Source: UBA8438 sp963934795 (GTDB lineage: Bacteria > Acidobacteriota > Vicinamibacteria > Vicinamibacterales > UBA8438). From it: a stretch of 39,315 nucleotides of DNA. Positions within the stretch are counted from its first letter, which is position 1, and every line of letters begins with the position of its first letter. Both the position numbers and the translations under genes were made by a program. Below are positions 14,837 through 23,015 of the stretch, in pieces. The notes beneath the pieces are model-generated. The model worked only from the letters and a program-made list of their open reading frames with translations. It did no database searches and was not told the DNA's origin. Location of the stretch: the NCBI GenBank assembly GCA_963934795.1, contig CAWWAF010000027.1, forward strand, positions 1 through 39,315. The letters run 5' to 3'.

Positions 14837-15448
14837 TCAGCCGGACGCGGTGACCGGGGCGGGACCCGCGGACGAGCGGACCTTCGCGAGATAGTTCCGG
14901 GTTTCGGCGAAGGGTGGCACCTGATTGCCGTGCCGGGACACCGTGCCAGGCCCCGCATTGTAGGCCGCGACCGCCAGTTCCTCGCTTCCGTCGAAGCGGT
15001 CCAACAGGCGCCGGAGATACGTGACGCCGCCACGGATATTCTGCGCAGGGTCAAACGGGTCCGCGACGTTCAACTCGGCGGCGGTCCCTGGCATGAGTTG
15101 CATCAGCCCCATTGCCCCCTTAGACGAGCGGGCGCTCGGGTCGAAGGCTGATTCAACCTGGACAACGGCGCGTACCAACTCCGGCCGAACGCCATGTCGG
15201 GCAGACTCCCGCTCGATGATGTTGGCAAAATCGCGGCCGCCTGAGGGGGGCGCGGCCCGCGTCGCGCGGATAGCGGGGGCCCCTCGGACCGCGAGCGCGG
15301 TGACGTCCGGCGCGCGCGGTCTATCGGAGACCACCAGCACGCCGTCGGCTTCGCGCCAGCTGTAGATCTGGGCGTGCGCCGTCGCGCTGGCCCCCAGTAG
15401 CAGCACAACCGTCCCGACCCCGACACGCGCCGCGAGCGATCGGGACAT
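14837..15448 (-). CDS. Secreted lytic transglycosylase (SLT domain, DUF4124-like N-terminus)
   Basis: This periplasmic enzyme cleaves peptidoglycan glycan strands with 1,6-anhydro product formation. The ATG at 15448 gives 203 residues with a clean signal peptide (basic MSRSLAARV, hydrophobic core, cleavage after AHA about residue 26). A short DUF4124-like segment follows (IYSWREADGVLVVSDRPRA). The catalytic SLT domain has the Glu in VQVESAFDP, then SKGAMGLMQLMPGTA, DPAQNIRGG and AVAAYNAGPGTV, all canonical. An upstream in-frame GTG (15481) would add 11 residues before the signal peptide; neither start has a good Shine-Dalgarno. It lies just downstream of alaS. Confidence 0.92.
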   Translation of the reverse strand: MSRSLAARVGVGTVVLLLGASATAHAQIYSWREADGVLVVSDRPRAPDVTALAVRGAPAIRATRAAPPSGGRDFANIIERESARHGVRPELVRAVVQVESAFDPSARSSKGAMGLMQLMPGTAAELNVADPFDPAQNIRGGVTYLRRLLDRFDGSEELAVAAYNAGPGTVSRHGNQVPPFAETRNYLAKVRSSAGPAPVTASG

Positions 15449-15513
15449 GCTGGTTCGACTTGGTTCGACTCGTTCGTACACGATCGTCTTATCTGAGTTT
15501 CGACCGGTTGTCG

Positions 15514-18234
15514 TCAGGTCTTCGATCGGCCTTGCCCGGCCAGCATGTCGCCAACGACCGTCCGACTCTCTGTCAGCAGAGCGTCGATTTGCTCGGGGAG
15601 TCGTCCCCCAGCCTGTGCGAAGTCGGGCCGGCCGCCGCCGCCCCCGCCGATGATCGGGGCCAGCGCCTTCACGATCTGGCCGGCATGGACCTGTCCGACC
15701 AAGTCCTGGCTGACCGAGACCACCAGCGCCACCTTTCCGTCGTTCTCAGAGGCCAGGACCACCACGCCACGGCCGAGGCGGTCGCGCAGTGAGTCGGCGA
15801 GACCTCGGAGTGAGCCTTTTTCCAACCCGGAGACCCGGCGCGCCACCAGTCGCGCATCGCCGATATCGACCGCGTCGTCCGTAGCCCCACCCGTCTGACC
15901 GCCCAGCGCAGCGCGCAGTTTGAGTTGCTCGAGCTCACGCGTCAGCCGCTTCGTGTCGCTCTGCAGGTGGCCAATCGCCTCCACGGCCTGGGATTCGGGA
16001 ACGCTCAACGCGCCGAGCACGGCGTGGACGACGGCTCGCCGGCTCTGGAAGAGACGGACGGCCGTGTGACCGGTCACCGCCTCGATGCGTCGGACTCCGG
16101 CCGCCACGCCGCTTTCCTGGGTGATGGCAAACAGTCCGATGTCGCCGGTGGCGCGACAGTGGGTCCCGCCGCAGAGTTCCATACTCACGCCGTCCACCGA
16201 CACCACGCGCACCGACTCGCCGTATTTTTCGCCGAACAGCGCCATCGCTCCGGAATCGATCGCATCCTGGGTCGCGCGGACGTCGGTGTCGACAGGGATG
16301 TTGGCGAGCACGGCCGTGTTGACGTGTTGTTCGATCTCGTTCAGCGCCGTCTGGTCGATCGGGCTACCGTGGGCGAAGTCGAACCGGAGGCGGTCCGGCG
16401 CCACAAGCGATCCTGCTTGCTTGACGTGTGGTCCGAGCTGGTCGCGCAGGGCGGCGTGCAACAAGTGGGTGGCCGTGTGATGACGTCGCGTGGCGTCGCG
16501 TCGTATCGCGTCGACGTCGGCCGTGACGCGGGCGCCAGCTCCAAGACAGCCCTCGGTCACGCGGACGCGATGAGCCCGGGGGGCGCCCGGCGCGACACGC
16601 TCGACAGCGGTGACCTCGGCGACTAGGCCGGTGTCCGCATCCGTGAGCTGCCCGGTGTCTGAGACCTGCCCACCGGCTTCAAGGTAGAAGGGCGTGCGGT
16701 CCAGGACCGCGTAGCCCTCCGCGCCTACGCCCAGCTCCGCGACCTCGGAGCGACTTTCACCGAAGAGGGCCAGCACCGTGGTGTCCGACACCTGGGTCCC
16801 GGTGTATCCCTCGAACCGATCGGACGTGGCCATCACCGCGTCCCGCGCGGCGTCGGATGCGAACACGAACTCGGCGGCCTTGCCGGTGCCGAAGGTGGCC
16901 GTGGCGCGCGATTGCTGCCGTTGGACGTTGAGGGCGGCCTCGAACCCATCGTGGTCGATGGCGATACCGCGCTCGCCGGCGAGGTCTTCCACAAAGTCGA
17001 GGGGTAGCCCGTAGGTGTCGTACAACTGGAAGACGTCCGGCCCCGCGAGGGTTCCGCGCGCCTCGGCCTCGGCCAGGGCCGCCTCCAGCCTGGGCAGTCC
17101 ATCATTCAGTACCGCGTCGAACCGTTCCTCTTCGGTGCGGACGACCTGCACGACGGTATCCCGGCTGGCGGGGAGCTCCGGGTAGGCCGGTCCCATGTTC
17201 GAGACCAATACGTCCACCAACTGATGGAGGAAAGGCCCAGAGGTGCCCAGCCGCTTGCCGTGTCGCATCGCCCGCCGCATGATCTTGCGGAGCACGTACC
17301 CGCGCCACTCATTCGACGGCATGACCCCGTCCGCGATCAAGAACGTCATCGCGCGGAGGTGGTCGGCGACGACTCGCATCGACATGTCGTCTGGACCCGG
17401 AGATGCCTGCCGAGAGTGCGGCCCATAGACGCGGCTGGTCTGGTCGCCGATGGCCTGCAAGAGCGGGCTGAATAGATCGGTGTCGTAGTTGGAGATCTTC
17501 CCCTGGAGCACGGCCACGATCCGTTCAAGTCCCATACCGGTGTCGATCGACGCCGCCGGCAAGGGGGTCAACGTTCCCGCAGCGTCTCGGTTGAACTCCA
17601 TGAACACGTTGTTCCAGATTTCGACATAGCGGTCGCAACTGCAGTCAATACCGCGGCAGACCGGTTCGGTGCATGGCGTGTCGTCCCCGCGGTGGTAGTG
17701 AACCTCGGAGCATCGACCGCACGGCCCCGTGTCGCCCATGGCCCAGAAGTTCTCTTCAATGCCCAGTTCAACGATGCGGTCGGAGGGAACCAATCCGCTC
17801 CAGATCGCGAATGCCTCGTCGTCTCGCGGAATGCCAGATTCGCCCTTGAAGACGGTGGGGTACAGCCGTTCGGGCGGCAGCCCCCACACCTCGGTCAGGA
17901 GTGTCCAGGCAAATGGGATCGCCTCTGGCTTGAAGTAGTCGCCAAAGGAGAAGTTGCCAAGCATTTCGAAGAACGTGTGATGCCGCGACGACGGACCGAC
18001 GTTGTTGAGGTCGTTGTGTTTGCCGCTCACACGCATGCACTTCTGCGAACTCGTCGCGCGGGTGTACGAGCGTTGCTCGCGGCCCAGGAAGAGATCCTTG
18101 AACTGGTTCATCCCGGCGTTGGTGAACAACAGCGTCGGGTCGTCGGTCGGTACGAGCGATCCGCTCCGTACGATTTGGTGATTCTGGTCACCAAAATATT
18201 CGAGAAAACTGCGCCGAACCTCACTGGACGTCAT
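15514..18234 (-). CDS. alaS: Alanyl-tRNA synthetase
   Basis: This class II synthetase charges tRNA-Ala and edits Ser- and Gly-tRNA-Ala. From the ATG at 18234 it is 906 residues. It starts MTSSEVRRSFLEYFGDQNHQ, with the catalytic core motifs LFTNAGMNQFKD and HHTFFEMLGNFSFGDYFK, and a zinc-binding editing domain with HTATHLLHAALRD and the conserved CGGTHCRATGDIG. The C-terminal DHHA1/C-Ala region has GGGGGGRPDFAQAGG. The length is normal. GGAAG about 10 nt upstream serves as Shine-Dalgarno. The recX stop lies 4 nt before, so the genes are probably co-transcribed. The longer reading frame to 18267 runs into recX and is unlikely. Confidence 0.98.
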   Translation of the reverse strand: MTSSEVRRSFLEYFGDQNHQIVRSGSLVPTDDPTLLFTNAGMNQFKDLFLGREQRSYTRATSSQKCMRVSGKHNDLNNVGPSSRHHTFFEMLGNFSFGDYFKPEAIPFAWTLLTEVWGLPPERLYPTVFKGESGIPRDDEAFAIWSGLVPSDRIVELGIEENFWAMGDTGPCGRCSEVHYHRGDDTPCTEPVCRGIDCSCDRYVEIWNNVFMEFNRDAAGTLTPLPAASIDTGMGLERIVAVLQGKISNYDTDLFSPLLQAIGDQTSRVYGPHSRQASPGPDDMSMRVVADHLRAMTFLIADGVMPSNEWRGYVLRKIMRRAMRHGKRLGTSGPFLHQLVDVLVSNMGPAYPELPASRDTVVQVVRTEEERFDAVLNDGLPRLEAALAEAEARGTLAGPDVFQLYDTYGLPLDFVEDLAGERGIAIDHDGFEAALNVQRQQSRATATFGTGKAAEFVFASDAARDAVMATSDRFEGYTGTQVSDTTVLALFGESRSEVAELGVGAEGYAVLDRTPFYLEAGGQVSDTGQLTDADTGLVAEVTAVERVAPGAPRAHRVRVTEGCLGAGARVTADVDAIRRDATRRHHTATHLLHAALRDQLGPHVKQAGSLVAPDRLRFDFAHGSPIDQTALNEIEQHVNTAVLANIPVDTDVRATQDAIDSGAMALFGEKYGESVRVVSVDGVSMELCGGTHCRATGDIGLFAITQESGVAAGVRRIEAVTGHTAVRLFQSRRAVVHAVLGALSVPESQAVEAIGHLQSDTKRLTRELEQLKLRAALGGQTGGATDDAVDIGDARLVARRVSGLEKGSLRGLADSLRDRLGRGVVVLASENDGKVALVVSVSQDLVGQVHAGQIVKALAPIIGGGGGGRPDFAQAGGRLPEQIDALLTESRTVVGDMLAGQGRSKT

Positions 18235-18238
18235 ACGG

Positions 18239-18721
18239 TCATTCTTCCACAAAATCTTCAGCCTCACCTCTGCGTGCCAGCAGGCGCGCTGCGACCCGGT
18301 CGGGGGGAAATCCCTGGCGGAGGAGCGCCTGATACACCCGCCGGAACTGCCCCCGGTCCTGTAGTGGGCCCACCACCCGTTTCGCGATGGCCCGTTCGAG
18401 TACCGCGTCTTCGTCGAGCTCGTCGAAGACGGCGTCTACCGCCTGCCTCGCGATCTCTGGGGCAATGCCGAGGGCCTCGATCTCTCGCCGGGTCCGGCTC
18501 CGCCCCCGCAGCTTGACCTCGGCCGCCCGCCGCGCCCAGGCGTGGGCGACACGGGCATCGTCTATCAGGCCAGCATCGGTCAGACGTTCGATCGCTGCAT
18601 TGATGTCGGATTCGGGTAGGTCCCGGTCGGACAATCGCTGGCGGATCTGGGAGGCTGAATACTCTCGCCGAGCCAGGAGTCGCAGGGCGATCTGGCGGGC
18701 GCTGCGAGGGCGGACGGACAC
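18239..18721 (-). CDS. recX: Regulatory protein RecX
   Basis: RecX binds RecA filaments and restrains recombination and SOS activity. The 160-residue protein has three-helix repeats typical of the family: ARQIALRLLARREYSASQIRQRL, LTDAGLIDDARVAHAWARRA, and RRVYQALLRQGFPPDRVAARL. The GTG at 18721 fits the family length and has GGGAG about 9 nt upstream; the frame is open further 5' but there it overlaps pilT and is not coding. The usual partner recA is not in the window, but recX next to alaS is a common pairing. The tail is acidic (GEAEDFVEE). Confidence 0.88.
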   Translation of the reverse strand: MSVRPRSARQIALRLLARREYSASQIRQRLSDRDLPESDINAAIERLTDAGLIDDARVAHAWARRAAEVKLRGRSRTRREIEALGIAPEIARQAVDAVFDELDEDAVLERAIAKRVVGPLQDRGQFRRVYQALLRQGFPPDRVAARLLARRGEAEDFVEE

Positions 18722-18744
18722 CGTGGCTGCTCCCGGGCGAGTCC

Positions 18745-19221
18745 CTATTCTTCGAACTGCGCAATGAGACGTGAGTCGGGTCGTCCGCTTCGGCCGGTTC
18801 TCGCCACCTCGCCGTCTTCGATATCGGTGACGCCCTGGATGCGGAGCTTGAACTCGTCGGGGTTCGAGGCGGCACGGAGCGCCGTGTCGTAGGTCACCAG
18901 CCCGCGTTCGTAGAGCGAGAAGATCGACTGGTCGAACGTCTGCATGCCGTACTGTGTCGCGCCGGTCGAGAGCGCCTCGACAATGAGATGCGTGCGTTCT
19001 GGGGCGCTGATGCACTCCCGCACGAACGGCGTGTTCAGCATGACCTCGGCCGCGACGCAACGGCCCGTGCCGTCAGCGCGTGGGAGCAGCCGTTGGGAGA
19101 TGACGGCCTTGAGGACGCTGGCCAGCTGCTGTCGCACCTGTGCGTGTTGATGGGTCGGGAAGACCGTCACGAGCCGGTTGATCGTCTCGGTTGCGTCGAG
19201 CGTATGTACAGTCGACATCAC
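18745..19221 (-). CDS. pilT: PilT, C-terminal half after an in-frame amber codon
   Basis: This 158-residue frame carries the C-terminal part of the type IV pilus retraction ATPase. It has STVHTLDATETINRLVTVFP with the second His-box histidine, QLASVLKAVISQRLLPRAD, the AIRNLIRE-like region (FVRECISAPERTHLIVEAL), and GMQTFDQSIFSLYERGLVT. It is in the same frame as the N-terminal half and is separated only by TAG plus four sense codons (TGHL), so it is the natural continuation of one gene. It could be made by readthrough or by re-initiation at GTG 19221 or ATG 19218, 12-15 nt past the stop. On its own it lacks the Walker motifs and could not hydrolyse ATP. Confidence 0.85.
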   Translation of the reverse strand: MMSTVHTLDATETINRLVTVFPTHQHAQVRQQLASVLKAVISQRLLPRADGTGRCVAAEVMLNTPFVRECISAPERTHLIVEALSTGATQYGMQTFDQSIFSLYERGLVTYDTALRAASNPDEFKLRIQGVTDIEDGEVARTGRSGRPDSRLIAQFEE

Positions 19222-19233
19222 TAGGTGCCCCGT

Positions 19234-19236
19234 CTA
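19234..19236 (-). other. In-frame amber codon within pilT
   Basis: Read on the minus strand, GCA GCC TAG ACG GGG CAC encodes A-A-stop-T-G-H, where the family has A-A-E-T-G-H. Both flanking frames are the same frame, so this is a substitution and not a frameshift. Confidence 0.9.
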
Positions 19237-19893
19237 GGCTGCCGTCAGCCCCGTCTCGATGGTGTTGAGATCTCGCATCTCCCCCACGAGAATCACGTCC
19301 GGGTCTTGGCGGAGGGCGCTCCGCAGCGCGGTCCCGAACGAACGGGTGTCCACGTCGACCTCACGCTGGCTGATGATCGCTTTCCGGTCCTGGTGGAGGT
19401 ACTCGATGGGGTCCTCCACGGTCATGATGTGCGCCGACCTGGTGCTATTGATGTGACGGATCAGCGACGCGAGCGTCGTGCTCTTCCCACTCCCGGTGGT
19501 GCCGGTCAGCAGGATGAGACCACGTTCCTCCTCGGCCACTTTTGTCAGGACTGCGGGCAGGTCGAGGTCTTCGATTGAGCTGACCTCCATCGGAATGACC
19601 CGAAGCGCCATCGCGACCGTGCCGCGCTGCTTGAACACGTTGCAGCGAAAACGGCCGAGGCCCGACACGCTATGTGAAAAGTCGACCTCGTGCTCAGCCA
19701 CAAAGCGCGGCGCGAGCGCGTCCGGGATGAGGGCCGTGGCCAGTGTGCGGAGCGTCTCGGGGTCTAGCTTGGGGCTGTCGCGGTCTGGTTGCAGCAAGCC
19801 GTGGATCCGCATGATCGGGTAGTTGCCCGCCTTCAGATGGAGGTCAGATGCGCCCGCCTGGACCACACGATGAAGAAGTTTGGTGAGATCCAT
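19234..19893 (-). CDS. pilT: PilT, N-terminal half ending at an in-frame amber codon
   Basis: This 219-residue part of the type IV pilus retraction motor contains the N-terminal PAS-like domain with ASDLHLKAG, then Walker A GTTGSGKST (131-139), the Asp box TVEDPIEYLH and Walker B DPDVILVGEMRD (197-208). It then runs TIETGLTAA into TAG at codon 220. In PilT homologues the next residue is Glu, in the pattern TAAETGHLV. A single GAG-to-TAG change therefore explains the break, and the rest of the protein continues in frame. The ATG at 19893 matches the usual PilT start (MDLTKLLHRVV). ilvE ends 19 nt upstream. True nonsense mutation, sequencing error and readthrough cannot be separated from the sequence alone. 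Confidence 0.88.
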   Translation of the reverse strand: MDLTKLLHRVVQAGASDLHLKAGNYPIMRIHGLLQPDRDSPKLDPETLRTLATALIPDALAPRFVAEHEVDFSHSVSGLGRFRCNVFKQRGTVAMALRVIPMEVSSIEDLDLPAVLTKVAEEERGLILLTGTTGSGKSTTLASLIRHINSTRSAHIMTVEDPIEYLHQDRKAIISQREVDVDTRSFGTALRSALRQDPDVILVGEMRDLNTIETGLTAA

Positions 19894-19912
19894 GTCGCCG
19901 TCAGTTCGGCTG

Positions 19913-20860
19913 TCACCGCTGGGCCGCGGCGGCCGGCGGGGCATCGACGTAGGTGAGCCAGTCGTGAGTGTCCGGGACGACCCCGTTCACGACGTCGAAG
20001 AACCGGCGCTGAATGGTCGCCGTCACCGGACCGCGGCGCCCGCTCCCGATGGTGATCTTGTCAACGCTCCGAATCGGCGAGAGTTCGGCCGCGGTGCCCG
20101 TGAAGAACACCTCATCGGCGATGTAGAGCATCTCGCGCGGAATTGGCTGTTCGCGCACTTCCAAGCCCAGATCATGCGCGAGCGTCATGATGACGTCGCG
20201 CGTGATGCCCGGAAGCACCGAGCCTCCTACCGTCGGGGTGAAGATGACATCGTTGCGAATCACAAAGATGTTCTGGCCGCTGCCCTCGCTCACCAGTCCG
20301 GACGGGTCAAGGGCAATCCCCTCGCTGTACCCGTTGAGGGTCGCCTCCATCTTGATGAGCTGGGAGTTGGCGTAGTTCGCGGTCGATTTCGCCATCGCTG
20401 GAAACGTATTTGGTGCTGGGCGCGCCCAAGAACTGACCTGGACGTCGACACCCTTTTCGAGCGCTTCGTCTCCTAGATAGGCGCCCCAACTCCACAAGAG
20501 AATCGCCGCGTCCACGGGACACTTGAACGGGCTGACGCCGAGTTCGTGGTAGCCGCGATAAATCAATGGGCGGATGTAGCAGGCCTTGTAGTCATTGACG
20601 CGGATCGTCTCAAGCACCGCATTGCGAAACGCAGACAGCTCAAGGTCGTATGTCATCCGGTAGATCTTGGCCGAGTCGTACAAGCGACGCAGGTGGGCGT
20701 CGAGCCGAAAGCAGGCCGAGCCATTTGGTGTGTCGTAGCATCTGGCCCCTTCAAACACGCCGCTGCCGTAGTGGACGACGTGCGACGCGAGATGAATATT
20801 CGCATCGGCCCAGTCCACGAACGTGCCGTTCATCCAGATCTTACCGCTGCCAAAACTCAT
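19913..20860 (-). CDS. ilvE: Branched-chain amino acid aminotransferase
   Basis: This PLP enzyme of fold-type IV interconverts branched-chain 2-keto acids with Val, Leu and Ile using glutamate. The 315-residue protein has IWMNGTFVDWADANIHLASH, HYGSGVFEGARCY, IRPLIYRGYHELGV, the PLP lysine in ANYANSQLIKMEA, SEGSGQNIFVI and FFTGTAAELSPIRSVD. All are typical of bacterial IlvE class enzymes, and the length is normal. AGGTGG about 9 nt before the ATG and an extended -10 upstream suggest its own promoter. It heads the ilvE-pilT-recX-alaS run; a functional link with pilT is not evident. Confidence 0.95.
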   Translation of the reverse strand: MSFGSGKIWMNGTFVDWADANIHLASHVVHYGSGVFEGARCYDTPNGSACFRLDAHLRRLYDSAKIYRMTYDLELSAFRNAVLETIRVNDYKACYIRPLIYRGYHELGVSPFKCPVDAAILLWSWGAYLGDEALEKGVDVQVSSWARPAPNTFPAMAKSTANYANSQLIKMEATLNGYSEGIALDPSGLVSEGSGQNIFVIRNDVIFTPTVGGSVLPGITRDVIMTLAHDLGLEVREQPIPREMLYIADEVFFTGTAAELSPIRSVDKITIGSGRRGPVTATIQRRFFDVVNGVVPDTHDWLTYVDAPPAAAAQR

Positions 20861-20882
20861 CGCTTAAACCACCTGAACCACA

Positions 20883-20891
20883 ATCATATCA
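20883..20891 (-). promoter_or_regulatory. Extended -10 promoter of ilvE
   Basis: On the minus strand TGA is followed by TATGAT (20888-20883), an extended -10 element 22 nt before the ATG, with AGGTGG between. No clear -35 hexamer is seen. Directly upstream is a small palindrome (CACTT...AAGTG, about 20895-20908) that could be an operator half-pair. Confidence 0.45.
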
Positions 20892-20956
20892 AGCACTTAC
20901 GAAAGTGTAGTGTCCCACCCGTCCACCGCGCAATAGATTTTCGTGTGGCGTCGAGA

Positions 20957-21949
20957 TTACTGGCCTTCGTCGCAGAAAGGGCAGCGGTCGGCTCTTGCGT
21001 GCAGTGGCTTGCGGCAGTGCCAGCAAAATCCGGCGGCCGGCGTGGCGCGTGGTTGCAGGCGTGCCTGTATGTCTCGGGCCTGTGTTGTGGCGGCGGAGTC
21101 GCCGACGCTCGCCGGCTCAGGGGCCCGGTCTCGGGGGGAGGCAGCGTGCCGTCCGTTCCGTACACGCTCCAGGTCCGCCATCAACTCCGACGCGCGCTGA
21201 TAGCGGTCCGTGACGGCCGGCGCGAGCGCCTTGAGGACCACGTCGCTGAGTTCGGTGGGAATAGCGTTGTTGAGCAGGCGTGATGGCCGTACTAGTTCCC
21301 CGCGCCCCAGCTTCTCGAGGTCGCTGGGGGCCGGCGTGTCGTACGGCAGGACGCCGGTTAGCATCTGATACATCGTGATGCCGAGCGAATACAAGTCGGA
21401 GGCGAAGACCGCTTCGCCGCGGAATTGTTCAGGCGCCATATACGCCGGGCTGCCGATCACGGTGGTGCCGTGCGCGGCGATTTCGAGGAAACGAGAGGTC
21501 CCGAAATCCGCGACCTTCAGTGTGCCGGATTCCGACACCAGTACGTTCGCCGGGCGGAGATCGCGGTGAATGATGCCTTGCGCATGCGCATGTTCCGCCG
21601 CGCGGCCGATCTGTAGGGAGAAGTTGAGGGCCTTGTCGATGTCCAGCCGGCCCCCGCTCGCGATCAGCGCCTCGAGGGTCTCGCCCGCGACGTACTCCAT
21701 CACGATGAAGAAAATGTTGTCCTGCTTTTCGGCAGTCGTGATGGAGACAATGTTCGGGTGGTCCAATGAGGCCAGCAGTCGCGGCTCTCGCAGGAGCTCA
21801 CTGAAGTTGATGTTCTGGCGGTGCGGAACTTTGAGGGCGACCTTCTTGTTGATCCAGGTGTCCTCGGCGAGATAGACGGTGCCGAACCCGCCGCTACCGA
21901 GTGCGGAGATGATTTTGTATTTTCCGAGGGTGTGATCGGCGAACAGCAT
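20957..21949 (-). CDS. Serine/threonine protein kinase with C-terminal zinc ribbon
   Basis: This 330-residue Hanks-type kinase has a complete catalytic core: glycine loop GSGGFGTVY (18-26), Lys40 in VALKVP, catalytic HRDLRPANV (128-136), DFG (148-150), SPAYMAPEQF and SDLYSLGITMYQML. All catalytic residues are intact, so it should be active. A disordered linker leads to a C-terminal CWHC...CPFC zinc ribbon (Cys309, 312, 323, 326). There is no transmembrane helix, so it is cytoplasmic, unlike the common membrane-anchored PASTA kinases. ATG 21949 is chosen because family members start just before the GKYKI segment. No Shine-Dalgarno is present, but an extended -10 lies 11 nt upstream. Substrates are unknown. 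Confidence 0.9.
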   Translation of the reverse strand: MLFADHTLGKYKIISALGSGGFGTVYLAEDTWINKKVALKVPHRQNINFSELLREPRLLASLDHPNIVSITTAEKQDNIFFIVMEYVAGETLEALIASGGRLDIDKALNFSLQIGRAAEHAHAQGIIHRDLRPANVLVSESGTLKVADFGTSRFLEIAAHGTTVIGSPAYMAPEQFRGEAVFASDLYSLGITMYQMLTGVLPYDTPAPSDLEKLGRGELVRPSRLLNNAIPTELSDVVLKALAPAVTDRYQRASELMADLERVRNGRHAASPRDRAPEPASVGDSAATTQARDIQARLQPRATPAAGFCWHCRKPLHARADRCPFCDEGQ

Positions 21950-21960
21950 GCGGCGTCGAG

Positions 21961-21969
21961 AGTATAGCA
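21961..21969 (-). promoter_or_regulatory. Putative leaderless promoter of the kinase gene
   Basis: On the minus strand TGC then TATACT (21966-21961) is an extended -10 ending 11 nt before the kinase ATG. The predicted leader is only about 4-5 nt, and the bases between contain no Shine-Dalgarno. No convincing -35 element is seen. Confidence 0.45.
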
Positions 21970-22142
21970 GCCACACGCAGTTCGCCCGCGGGCTCGCCAC
22001 AATCCCTCGATGCCAGCACGTTGCTTCATCCCGGGTGTGGCCCGCAGTTGGGTGCCCGGTGCGCATGTGGGCCGACGAGGCCACGCGCCTGCGACGGGTG
22101 CTGCGGCTCGGAAGAGGCGACTCGCGCGCGGCCGTCAGGCGC

Positions 22143-23015
22143 TCAATCCGCCATCGGTTTTCTAAAAACCATCCCGATCCATTCGTCCTCGCTGGCACGC
22201 CAGACACACGGCCCGGCGGTTTCGAAGGCGGCGCTCACAGCCGGTGCTTCGGACACGAGCACGCCGCTCAGGATCAGGGATCCGCCGGGTCGGGCGAGAG
22301 CCAGGATGGCGTCGCGCTGACCGAGGAGGGTGGCGCCCGTCAGATTTGCGACGACGATGTGGGCGGCGCACGTGGTGTCCGCGAGAGCCCCGACGCGAAA
22401 CTCGACCTGGTCTGCCACGTCGTTCAAAGCGAGCGATTCCCGGGCTGACTCCAGGGCATCCGTGTCTCGATCGATCCCGATGGCGGCGCGGGCGCCGAGT
22501 TTGACCGCGGCCACGGCGAGGACGCCCGATCCGGTGCCCAGATCCAGCACGTCGTGGTCGTCCAAGGCGACCTGCTGCAGTCCTAGCAACGCGAGGCGTG
22601 TGGTGGGGTGATGACCGCTGCCGAACCCGAGCGCCGGTCGTATCTGCACGAGGACTACGTCGTCGGGGTCGTCCGGCGTTGTGACCGGCAGATCCCACGG
22701 GGGCGCCACAATGACGCGGCCGACTCGGATCGCTCGCAAGTCGGCCTGTGAGCGTGCCGCCCAGCCGTCGTCGGCGACCGACGTGGCCGATACCCGTACG
22801 TCCGGGCCACCGGCTATGGCCACGGCCGTCAGGGCGGCATCGCGTTCCGGTATCGACGCGAAAAAGACCCGTAGGTGCCCAGTTCCCGGGTCGCCCGGTT
22901 CGATGGCGATCGGGCCGAAGTCATCAACGATGGCCGCGATGCGGTCGGCCCAGCTCAGGCCGTTGTCCTCGGTATCGGGCCCAGTGATGTCAAGGGCCGG
23001 GTGCGGGTCTGGCAC
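22143..23015 (-). CDS. prmA: Ribosomal protein L11 methyltransferase PrmA
   Basis: PrmA trimethylates ribosomal protein L11 with S-adenosylmethionine. The 290-residue protein has a variable N-terminal substrate domain, the signature GFGSGHHPTTRLAL, motif I DLGTGSGVLAVAA, IGIDRDTDALESA and motif IV VANLTGATLL. The NPPY-like position reads ANLT, as usual for PrmA. The GTG start overlaps the dnaJ stop by one base (TAGTG), so it is coupled to the heat-shock operon. The dnaJ-prmA order is common in several phyla. The 193 bases downstream hold the kinase promoter and nothing else I can identify. Confidence 0.93.
   Translation of the reverse strand: MPDPHPALDITGPDTEDNGLSWADRIAAIVDDFGPIAIEPGDPGTGHLRVFFASIPERDAALTAVAIAGGPDVRVSATSVADDGWAARSQADLRAIRVGRVIVAPPWDLPVTTPDDPDDVVLVQIRPALGFGSGHHPTTRLALLGLQQVALDDHDVLDLGTGSGVLAVAAVKLGARAAIGIDRDTDALESARESLALNDVADQVEFRVGALADTTCAAHIVVANLTGATLLGQRDAILALARPGGSLILSGVLVSEAPAVSAAFETAGPCVWRASEDEWIGMVFRKPMAD

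Noticed and set aside
14456..15151. 231-codon plus-strand open frame opposite the S4 and lytic transglycosylase genes
   Set aside because: It crosses two well-supported minus-strand genes and has low-complexity composition typical of antisense frames.
19222..19236. A frameshift as the cause of the split pilT
   Set aside because: Both halves are in the same frame and only four sense codons (TGHL) separate the stop from the next start codon; a substitution explains it fully.
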